From Deltaproteobacteria bacterium (GTDB taxonomy: Bacteria > Desulfobacterota > DSM-4660 > Desulfatiglandales > Desulfatiglandaceae): a DNA stretch of 5,415 bases. The notes below the pieces were generated by a model. It did no database searches and was not told the origin of the DNA. It saw nothing but the letters and a program-made list of their open reading frames with translations. Below are positions 1 to 5,011 of the stretch, piece after piece. The stretch lies in NCBI GenBank assembly GCA_019313765.1, contig JAFDAP010000152.1, positions 1 through 5,415 of the forward strand. The letters run 5' to 3'. A program made the translations under genes and the position numbers. The first letter of the stretch is position 1. Each line of letters starts with the position of its first letter.

Positions 1-26
1 CATGGTTGCTGTTGCTTTTTGTTGAC

Positions 27-38
27 ATGTTTTAACAT
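27..38. promoter_or_regulatory. Short inverted repeat overlapping a TTGACA hexamer upstream of the helicase gene
   Basis: ATGTT (27-31) and AACAT (34-38) form a perfect 5-bp inverted repeat around a TT centre. It overlaps the last base of TTGACA (22-27), which matches a sigma-70 -35 consensus. No convincing -10 box lies 16-18 bp downstream: CATAAT at 36-41 is too close and TATAGC at 59-64 is too far. This could be an operator or promoter fragment for the helicase gene, but a chance match in AT-rich DNA is equally possible. Confidence 0.2.
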
Positions 39-145
39 AATTTTGGGAAGTTGTGGACTATAGCGCCAAAGTGTGGTGAAATCCCCGGAAAAGGCAATGG
101 AGAATAGAAGTAAGCGGTCAGAACTCAGAAAGGATTGACCTGAAT

Positions 146-1801
146 TTGGAACCAGACGCTGCTTCAAAAGGAGCTTTCAGGCTCCGGGACTACCAGAGTG
201 AGTGTTTAGCTGCAATCAAGACCCGATATGTGTCCGGTATAAGGCGGCAACTCACGTGCCTGCCCACCGGGTCCGGAAAGACAGTTATCTTTGCTGAATT
301 CCCTCGGTATTTCCGGATGAAGAAGCAGATGTTGGTGTTGGCCCACCGTGCCGAACTGTTGGACCAGGCATGTGATAAGATCAGTCGGGCCAATCCCGGT
401 CTGCGTGTTGAGGTGGAACAGGCAGGGCGGAGCGCCGGCCCGGACAGCCATGTGGTGGTAGCCAGCGTACCCACTTTGGGCCGCAAGGGGTCCGGGCGTC
501 TCAATCGGCTTGACCCTGAGCGGTTTTTTCTTATCGTGGTTGATGAGGCCCACCACGCCACGGCAAAGACCTACCAAAGGATTCTCAAATATTTAGGTGT
601 GTTTGAACCTGATACCCAAAAGCTGCTTGTGGGCTTTACGGCCACCCCCAAGCGAGGTGACGGGCAAGGACTGGACGCGGTTTTTCAGGAGATAGTGTTT
701 TCGCGTTCACTCCCGGAAATGATCGGCGAGGGCTATCTCTCACCGGTCGCGGGATACCGGGTGGAGACCGATATCGATCTTACAAGGGTCAAGACACGCA
801 TGGGTGATTTCGTAGTTTCCCACCTGTCCCGGGCCGTGAACGTGGAGCAGAGAAACCACCTGGTGGTCGAGGTTTTCCGTTCCCGTTTGAAAGACAGAAA
901 AACCCTCTGCTTTTGTGTTGATGTAGCCCATGCCCACTCTCTTGCTGATTCCTTTAAAGCCGAGGGTATTCCTGCCGGTGCCATAAGCGGAGATATGGAA
1001 GGATCAGCGCGTACCAGGGTTCTGGATGACTTCAGTCAGGGCCGGATTCGAGTACTTGCAAATTGTATGGTGCTTACCGAAGGTTATGACGAGCCGTCCG
1101 TGGAGGGGATTATCTTGGCCAGACCCACCAAGTCCACCAACCTCTATACACAGATGATCGGCAGAGGTACCAGGCTCTACCCGGGCAAGGACAATGTTAT
1201 GGTCGTGGACATTGTGGATGTGACCCGCGATCACAGTCTGACGTCACTCCCGGGTCTTTTCGGGCTTTCAGGAGAATTCGACCTTGAAGGCCGGACAGTA
1301 CAGGAGGCCCAGGATGCCTTGCGCTGGGTTGAGACTAACCGTCCCTGGATTCCCATCAACAGTGCCATGTCGCTCTCTGACCTGCGATACCGGTGTAAAA
1401 GGATCAATCTTTTCGATTTGGAGACCCCTGATGAGTTATTGGGCTATTCGCGATATGCCTGGGTATGTATCGGCAAGGGGGCTTACCGGTTGGGGTTGTC
1501 GGAGGGCAGGGCCGTCATGGTTGCTCCGACAATTCTGGGTGATTGGGAGGTTGTGCTCGGCGGACGTGGAAGAGAAACCGTTCTCGCGCGTCGCCGGGAC
1601 ATTCGGACAGCCATTATGGAGGCTGATGCTCATGTCAGGGAAAACCTGCCTGAATGTGTGGGGCTGGTTACTCGAAATACGCGATGGCGCCGCGATCCTG
1701 TCACAAAAAAACAGATTAGGGTACTCAAGGCCAGAAAACTGGACGTTCCAAAGGGCCTGACCAAAGGGCAGGCAAGTCATTTGATAAGCATGTTAACGTG
1801 A
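146..1801 (+). CDS. Superfamily 2 DEAH-type helicase (SSL2/XPB-like, COG1061 type)
   Basis: This is a predicted cytoplasmic ATP-dependent nucleic-acid helicase or translocase of 551 residues with the full SF2 motif set. RDYQ (14-17) is a Q-like motif. Walker A is LPTGSGKT (39-46). Motif Ia is VLAHRAELLDQ (64-74), Walker B is DEAH (133-136) and motif III is TATPKR (165-170). In the second RecA domain, motif V is VLTEGYDEP (309-317) and motif VI is QMIGRGTR (336-343), with arginines R340 and R343. Residues about 370-551 are a C-terminal extension. It ends in a PVTKKQ...LTKGQASHLI pattern (about 518-548) that resembles a tail I recall from phage and plasmid helicases. No nuclease domain is visible. 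The start is TTG at 146, with AAAGGA at 129-134 about 11 bp upstream. The frame is open back to 80 but has no ATG, so the start is moderately certain. The family occurs in both phage and chromosomal settings; the specific role and nucleic-acid substrate cannot be read from the sequence. The gene converges on higA with no gap. Confidence 0.93.
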   Translation: MEPDAASKGAFRLRDYQSECLAAIKTRYVSGIRRQLTCLPTGSGKTVIFAEFPRYFRMKKQMLVLAHRAELLDQACDKISRANPGLRVEVEQAGRSAGPDSHVVVASVPTLGRKGSGRLNRLDPERFFLIVVDEAHHATAKTYQRILKYLGVFEPDTQKLLVGFTATPKRGDGQGLDAVFQEIVFSRSLPEMIGEGYLSPVAGYRVETDIDLTRVKTRMGDFVVSHLSRAVNVEQRNHLVVEVFRSRLKDRKTLCFCVDVAHAHSLADSFKAEGIPAGAISGDMEGSARTRVLDDFSQGRIRVLANCMVLTEGYDEPSVEGIILARPTKSTNLYTQMIGRGTRLYPGKDNVMVVDIVDVTRDHSLTSLPGLFGLSGEFDLEGRTVQEAQDALRWVETNRPWIPINSAMSLSDLRYRCKRINLFDLETPDELLGYSRYAWVCIGKGAYRLGLSEGRAVMVAPTILGDWEVVLGGRGRETVLARRRDIRTAIMEADAHVRENLPECVGLVTRNTRWRRDPVTKKQIRVLKARKLDVPKGLTKGQASHLISMLT

Positions 1802-2203
1802 TCATATGAAAATTGCGGGACTGCATCCGAAACGCTTGCTCAATGCCTTGATGTGACGCTTATTCAGTTCTCGTTTTCCGGAAAGGATTTCGGAAATGAC
1901 GCCGGGACTCCCAAGTTCAGTCAAATCCTTTTGTTTCAAACCATGTTCCTGCATCAAATATTTCAGACATCCGATCGGCGTCCCTTCAGGTTCGGGAATA
2001 TTTCTGCTTTCATAGTCTGAGATGAGCGTCCCTACTATATCCAGAAGTCCGATTAAAGGATGACTTTCGTCACCTCCTGTACGGTCAATGAGATAATCGG
2101 AAAATTCAATTAATTTGTCCAAATCTTCCTCCGTTTGAGGAGGAGCTAAGGCCATGGAAATAGCGGGCCAGACCTCTATTAATTTTTGGTATAACTGAAC
2201 CAT
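1802..2203 (-). CDS. higA: HigA-type antitoxin with Xre/Cro helix-turn-helix
   Basis: This is a 133-residue protein of the HigA antitoxin family (COG5499-like). The N-terminal half is acidic and helical and carries TEEDLDKL followed by a GLLDIVGTLISDYESRNIP segment, which fits the family's 'L..LV..YE..H.P' core. The C-terminal half (about residues 78-133) is an Xre-type HTH: YLMQEHGLKQKDL, then PGVISEILSGKRELNKRHIKAL, ending in a hydrophobic tail. Such proteins bind and neutralise a HigB mRNA-cleaving toxin and repress their own operon. I chose the ATG at 2203-2201 because GGAGG (mRNA sense) sits 4 nt before it. The ATG at 2218, which adds MEGGQ, has its purine stretch too close. The start lies inside the end of the upstream higB remnant, with a 25-nt overlap, so translation was probably once coupled. 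Because the toxin is truncated, this is an orphan antitoxin or a stand-alone regulator. The stop codon directly abuts the helicase stop. Confidence 0.88.
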   Translation of the reverse strand: MVQLYQKLIEVWPAISMALAPPQTEEDLDKLIEFSDYLIDRTGGDESHPLIGLLDIVGTLISDYESRNIPEPEGTPIGCLKYLMQEHGLKQKDLTELGSPGVISEILSGKRELNKRHIKALSKRFGCSPAIFI

Positions 2204-2329
2204 TTGTCCTCCTTCCATTTTCCTTTGTCATACTCTTTGTGAGTCAGGATATGCAAATAAATTCGTCTCTTTACTTCACTGCGACCGGTCTGGTAAAGTA
2301 AAAAACCATGTAATGAGAATAAAGATGGT
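2179..2329 (-). pseudogene. higB: Truncated higB toxin gene: C-terminal remnant upstream of higA
   Basis: Read on the minus strand, the frame ending at TAA (2181-2179) encodes RRIYLHILTHKEYDKGKWK followed by EDKWFSYTKN. ILTHKEYDKGKWK is the conserved C-terminal signature of HigB-type RelE-superfamily mRNA interferases; from memory, E. coli HigB has MTHKEYD at the same place. Only about 30 residues (2179 to about 2271) are clearly HigB-like, out of roughly 95-110 expected. Further upstream the frame stays open through unconvincing sequence, reaches the inverted-repeat element at 2330, and hits an in-frame TGA just inside it (about 2344-2346). I see no ATG in this frame. The N-terminal and central RNA-binding and catalytic parts are missing, so the product cannot be a working toxin. 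The position, directly upstream of higA and overlapping its start by 25 nt, is the canonical higB-higA order. Confidence 0.72.
2270..2302. repeat. Imperfect inverted repeat at the point where higB similarity fades
   Basis: TTTACTTCAC (2270-2279) and GTAAAGTAAA (2293-2302) are complementary at 9 of 10 positions. They surround a 13-nt centre containing the 8-bp palindrome GACCGGTC (2283-2290). The repeat lies about 70 bp upstream of the higA start, a distance compatible with an autoregulatory operator. It also coincides with the point where recognisable HigB residues stop, so it could instead be a junction left by a rearrangement. Nothing in the sequence decides between these. Confidence 0.35.
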
Positions 2330-2480
2330 CCCGTAAAAAGTCGTCACCCCGGCCCGTCCCCCGCAATGCTATGGAGGGTGGACGAACGCCGGGGTCCAGG
2401 TCATTCATAAGTTTTTGAAAAGACTGGATTCCGGCTTTCGCCGGAATGACGGGAAGGAGAACTTTTCGACTTTTTACGAG
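2330..2480. mobile_element. MITE-like element with 14-bp terminal inverted repeats and internal hairpins
   Basis: CCCGTAAAAAGTCG (2330-2343) and its counterpart CGACTTTTTACGAG (2467-2480) form terminal inverted repeats matching at 13 of 14 bases, giving a 151-bp non-coding element. Inside are two hairpins. ACCCCGGC/GCCGGGGT (2346-2353 with 2388-2395) contains a nested CGTCC/GGACG stem. ATTCCGGC/GCCGGAAT (2428-2435 with 2440-2447) has a 4-nt TTTC loop, and GAAAAG/CTTTTC (2417-2422 with 2462-2467) can enclose it. No transposase is encoded, so any movement would depend on an enzyme supplied elsewhere. The flanking pentamers ATGGT (2325-2329) and ATTGT (2481-2485) match at four of five positions, which is only weak evidence of a target duplication. 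The left end abuts the truncated higB. Confidence 0.62.
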
Positions 2481-2481
2481 A

Positions 2482-2509
2482 TTGTCAATAAAGGGATTGA
2501 AAATATCAG
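2482..2509 (+). promoter_or_regulatory. Weak sigma-70-like promoter candidate for the SDR gene
   Basis: TTGTCA (2482-2487) is one base off the -35 consensus. It is followed after 16 bp by TATCAG (2504-2509), which is a poor -10. The -35 begins two bases after the end of the MITE-like element, so if the promoter is real the element sets its upstream boundary. The predicted transcript start would fall almost on the ribosome binding site, which counts against it. Confidence 0.18.
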
Positions 2510-2521
2510 AAGGGAGAATTC

Positions 2522-3262
2522 ATGGATTTAACGGGTCACAGGGCACTGATAACCGGGGCAGGGCAGGGGATAGGCAGGGCCTGTGCGGAGGTTTTTGCAT
2601 CACGGGGCGCGGACCTGGTCCTGCTGGATAAGAATAGCGAGACGCTTGATGAGGTGGCCGGGAAGGTGGCAAAAGCCGGAATCTGGGTAATGGCCCGGCC
2701 CCTTGATTTGACGGATTTGGACGGGCTTGGATCGGATTTGGAAGAAATTCGCGGCGAGCGTGTAATAGATATTTTAGTGAATAATGCCGGGTTTGACCGG
2801 CCCGGGACAACTACAAAAATAGACAGGGAAGGGTTTGAGGCTGTTCTGGGTATACATTTGAGTGTTCCGCTTTTTCTCATACAGTCAACTCTTCCATCCA
2901 TGAGGTCTGCCGGATGGGGCAGAATCATTAATGTCAGTTCTATTTACGGGCTTACTGGCGGCAAGGGAGAGGTGGCATATTCAACGGCAAAGGCCGGTCT
3001 CATAGGGTTGACCAAATCCGTTGCTAAGGAAGCCGGCAAAGAGGGTGTAACCGTTAATGCGGTTTTGCCGGGGTTGACCCGCACACCCACAATAGAAAAT
3101 TTTATGGCGGACAGGTTTAAAGATGAGATTATAGCGGACACGCCGTTAGGCCGGATTGGTGAAGCCGAAGAGATCGCAAGGGTCATTGCGTTTTTGGCCT
3201 CAGACGAGGCCTCGTTTATAACGGGTGCGGCAGTGCCTGTTTCCGGCGGGTGGGGGATGTAG
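2522..3262 (+). CDS. Short-chain dehydrogenase/reductase, FabG-type classical SDR
   Basis: This is a 246-residue classical SDR, full length for the family, and a predicted soluble NAD(P)-dependent oxidoreductase. The cofactor motif TGAGQGIG is at 11-18 and NNAG at 87-90. Catalytic residues are S140 (INVSS), Y153 and K157 (YSTAK). PG at 183-184 and the C-terminal ITGAAVPVSGGW are typical of FabG-like enzymes. D36 at the end of strand beta-2 (VLLDK) favours NAD(H) over NADP(H), which suggests a dehydrogenase (3-hydroxyacyl-CoA or similar alcohol) more than the NADPH-linked FabG step of fatty-acid synthesis. The fourth catalytic position, usually Asn in a VNL context, is His112 (IHL); peroxisomal MFE-2 dehydrogenases also have His there. 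The ATG at 2522 follows AGGGAG with 5-nt spacing, so the start is secure. The substrate cannot be assigned and the neighbours give no pathway context. Confidence 0.95.
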   Translation: MDLTGHRALITGAGQGIGRACAEVFASRGADLVLLDKNSETLDEVAGKVAKAGIWVMARPLDLTDLDGLGSDLEEIRGERVIDILVNNAGFDRPGTTTKIDREGFEAVLGIHLSVPLFLIQSTLPSMRSAGWGRIINVSSIYGLTGGKGEVAYSTAKAGLIGLTKSVAKEAGKEGVTVNAVLPGLTRTPTIENFMADRFKDEIIADTPLGRIGEAEEIARVIAFLASDEASFITGAAVPVSGGWGM

Positions 3263-3270
3263 GAAGGAGT

Positions 3271-3290
3271 TTTGTGTCTAAAAACACAAA
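3271..3290 (+). terminator. Small hairpin just after the SDR stop codon
   Basis: TTTGTGT (3271-3277) and ACACAAA (3284-3290) form a perfect 7-bp stem with a 6-nt loop, starting 8 nt after the SDR stop. No T-run follows and the stem is AT-rich, so it is a weak intrinsic terminator on its own. It overlaps the start of the larger AT-rich palindrome, and together they may end the SDR transcript. Confidence 0.35.
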
Positions 3291-3430
3291 TTCCAAGCAC
3301 CAAATTACAAATAAATCTCAAATTCCAATATTCAATGACCAAAACCTTTAAGGACAATACATTGTTTGGATTTTCGAATTTTGGTCATTGAAATTTGTTT
3401 GATATTTGGGATTTGATATTTGGAATTTCA
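3288..3430. repeat. AT-rich 140-bp imperfect palindrome
   Basis: The left arm (3288-3344) and right arm (3379-about 3430) are inverted copies. The inner 14 bp, TTCAATGACCAAAA (3331-3344) against TTTTGGTCATTGAA (3379-3392), are perfect, and the outer ends AAATTCC/GGAATTT also match. Between them the arms agree at most positions, with a few substitutions and one gap. The arms are built from iterated CAAAT-like units, and the centre is about 34 nt. The sequence is non-coding. The minus-strand reading frame through the left arm gives a WNLRF..NLVLGI peptide of the kind often mis-annotated over such repeats. It may fold as a long hairpin in the RNA after the SDR gene. The element type is my inference. 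Confidence 0.7.
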
Positions 3431-3468
3431 ATAACTCAATGAAATTGCAACAGAGCACACCCCCTCTT

Positions 3469-3505
3469 GGGATAACCAAAGCTTGGTTCTCCCCCGCGTA
3501 ACGGG
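3469..3505 (+). other. Two GC-rich hairpins in the leader before the M24 gene
   Basis: GGGA-T-AACCAA (3469-3479) pairs with TTGGTT-C-TCCC (3483-3493): an 11-position stem with one internal mismatch and a 3-nt AGC loop. It is followed, with a one-base overlap, by CCCG/CGGG (3493-3496 with 3502-3505). No T-run follows, so this is not a standard terminator. The sequence lies 87-123 nt before the preferred M24 start and could be a 5' UTR structure or the tail of a repeat. I recognise no known riboswitch. Confidence 0.4.
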
Positions 3506-3591
3506 ATCTTCGATGGGCCAGGATTTTTACTTTGGACAAGAGTGAGTTCAGCTATTTTTTTGGAAGGATTAATCACGTTTGCGGAGATTCT

Positions 3592-4836
3592 ATGAATTAT
3601 AAAGACTGGGTGCATGGGGAATTGGAAGGGCTGAGTATGGCCCATGGTTTCAGGTATACCCCGCGCGAGGAGATAGAGGACCGGCTCGCCAGGCTCAGGG
3701 CCGGTATGGAAAAAAAAGGCATGGAGGCGTTCTTAGTGGTCCAGAAGATGGATTACTACTACCTTTCAGGAACAACCCAGGATGGCCTGCTGTTTGTTCC
3801 ATTGGATGGAAAGCCGCTCTTGATGGTGAAAAGGGAAGTGGAGCGGGCAAGGGTGGAATCACCGCTGGATGACATCGTCAGTATGAAATCGATCAGGGAT
3901 CTCCCTTCCATGATACGAGACCACTGGGGAAGGCTCCCCAAGACCTTAGGAATAGAGCTGGACGTCCTTCCCGTAAACGAGTACTTCAGATACCGGGCCC
4001 TTTTCCCGGGTATCAAGCTCATGGACGCCTCTCCCATCATACGGGATATCCGCAAGATAAAAACCCCTTTTGAGATCGATCTCATAAAAGCGGCCGGGGA
4101 TATCGGAAGGAAGGTTTTACTTGAAGCTAAGGAATTTCTCAAAGAAGGGATGACCGAGATCGAGTTCGGGGGCCTTCTGGAGGCATCGGCAAAAAAGTAC
4201 GGTCACGAGGGGCTTTTGAGGGTCAGATCACTCAACTACGAGGCATATACATGGCATGTGCTGAGCGGTCTGAGCGGGGGCATAGTGAGCCAGTCGGATT
4301 CACCCATGGGCGGATTGGGGCTCTCACCGGCCTTTCCGGTAGGCGCGAGTCTCAAGGTAATGGGGGCCCATGAGCCGATATTGGTGGATTTTGGGACATG
4401 CTATCACGGATACCAGGCCGACGAGACCCGCATGTTCTCCATCGGCGGGATGAAAGAAAAATTTATTAATGCCTTTAATGCGTGCCGGGAGATCCACGAC
4501 GCTGTCTTAGCCGAGACAAGGCCGGGCGCGGACTGTGAGGCCATTTTCCTTATGACCCTTGATCTGGCCGGGAAGTTGGGCTATGGCGACAGTTACTTAG
4601 GGCCCCCGGGACTTCAGACCCGTTTCGTCGGCCATGGCATCGGCCTTGAGCTAAACGAATTCCCTTTCATAGCCCAGGGCCAGGCCTATCCCTTAGAGGA
4701 GGGAATGACGTTTGCGGTCGAGCCCAAGATAGTCTTTCCCGGCGAGGGATCGGTGGGGATTGAGAACACGGTGGTTGTCACGAAGGACGGGTGTGAGATA
4801 CTGACGCCGGTTGAGCAGGATATATTTGAGGTTTAG
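3592..4836 (+). CDS. M24-family metallopeptidase (Xaa-Pro aminopeptidase/creatinase fold)
   Basis: This is a 414-residue predicted cytoplasmic metalloprotein with an N-terminal creatinase-like domain (about 25-160) and a C-terminal pita-bread catalytic domain (about 165-405). All five dinuclear-metal ligands are present, numbered from the ATG at 3592: D266 (VDFG), D277 (ADETR), H348 (VGHGIG), E377 (VEPK) and E391 (GIENT). The 11-residue spacing between the two aspartates is the prolidase/aminopeptidase P spacing. WHVLSG (about 221-226) probably supplies a substrate-side histidine. The expected activity is hydrolysis of an Xaa-Pro bond in peptides, but some M24 relatives act on other substrates or only bind peptides. 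Three starts are possible. ATG 3592 has GGAG at 6-nt spacing and is my choice. ATG 3637 has GGAAGGG at 6 nt, and family similarity begins just after it. TTG 3532 is weaker. No signal peptide is seen. The gene is separated from its neighbours by repeats and is probably transcribed alone. Confidence 0.93.
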   Translation: MNYKDWVHGELEGLSMAHGFRYTPREEIEDRLARLRAGMEKKGMEAFLVVQKMDYYYLSGTTQDGLLFVPLDGKPLLMVKREVERARVESPLDDIVSMKSIRDLPSMIRDHWGRLPKTLGIELDVLPVNEYFRYRALFPGIKLMDASPIIRDIRKIKTPFEIDLIKAAGDIGRKVLLEAKEFLKEGMTEIEFGGLLEASAKKYGHEGLLRVRSLNYEAYTWHVLSGLSGGIVSQSDSPMGGLGLSPAFPVGASLKVMGAHEPILVDFGTCYHGYQADETRMFSIGGMKEKFINAFNACREIHDAVLAETRPGADCEAIFLMTLDLAGKLGYGDSYLGPPGLQTRFVGHGIGLELNEFPFIAQGQAYPLEEGMTFAVEPKIVFPGEGSVGIENTVVVTKDGCEILTPVEQDIFEV

Positions 4837-4847
4837 GTAACTACTCA

Positions 4848-4918
4848 GGTTCAACGTTCAGAGGTTCAGGGTTCAAGGTTAGGGGTTAAAACCTTTGAAC
4901 CGTTGAACCCTGAACCTC
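4848..4918. repeat. GGTTCA-rich palindrome between the M24 and rseC-like genes
   Basis: GAGGTTCAGGGTTCAA (4861-4876) and TTGAACCCTGAACCTC (4903-4918) are a perfect 16-bp inverted repeat. The stem extends inward through GGTT/AACC (4877-4880 with 4898-4901), and a GGTT-AA-AACC mini-palindrome (4884-4893) sits at the centre. GGTTCAACG (4848-4856) can pair instead with CGTTGAACC (4901-4909), giving a competing fold. The sequence is made of iterated GGTTCA units. It begins 12 nt after the M24 stop and may act as a terminator-like or mRNA-stabilising hairpin, although no T-run follows directly. It is probably a dispersed genomic repeat. Confidence 0.68.
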
Positions 4919-5011
4919 ATAACCCAGACCGACCTGATGTCCAATTTTTGAGCAAAGTCCTAAAACTATGGGGATTGCAGTCACTGAATAAGTATTCTTT
5001 ACGAGGTCTGT

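Noticed and set aside
1..20. Possible sigma-54 promoter (GG and GC dinucleotides near the left end)
   Set aside because: The GG-to-GC spacing is two bases short of the -24/-12 requirement.
97..138. 13-codon ATG frame (MENRSKRSELRKD) before the helicase
   Set aside because: The purine stretch is too close to the ATG, the peptide is low in information, and no attenuator structure was seen around it.
1284..1760. 158-codon plus-strand open frame inside the helicase gene
   Set aside because: It lies wholly within the helicase in another frame, and the peptide shows no recognisable family; the helicase motifs establish the real frame.
2204..2218. Upstream ATG for higA adding five residues
   Set aside because: These bases include the GGAGG ribosome binding site that serves the ATG at 2203; the upstream ATG has only a poorly spaced purine run.
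2944..3357. 137-codon minus-strand frame overlapping the SDR 3' end and the AT-rich repeat
   Set aside because: It is antisense to the SDR, and its N-terminus (WNLRF..NLVLGI) is a translation of the palindromic repeat, a common source of spurious hypothetical proteins.
3348..3539. 63-codon minus-strand frame through the right arm of the repeat and the leader hairpins
   Set aside because: Most of it translates the palindrome, no good ribosome binding site was seen, and no family resemblance was recognised.
4848..4918. Iterated GGTTCA units as a CRISPR or tandem array
   Set aside because: The units are irregular, without constant spacers, and are better explained by a single palindrome.
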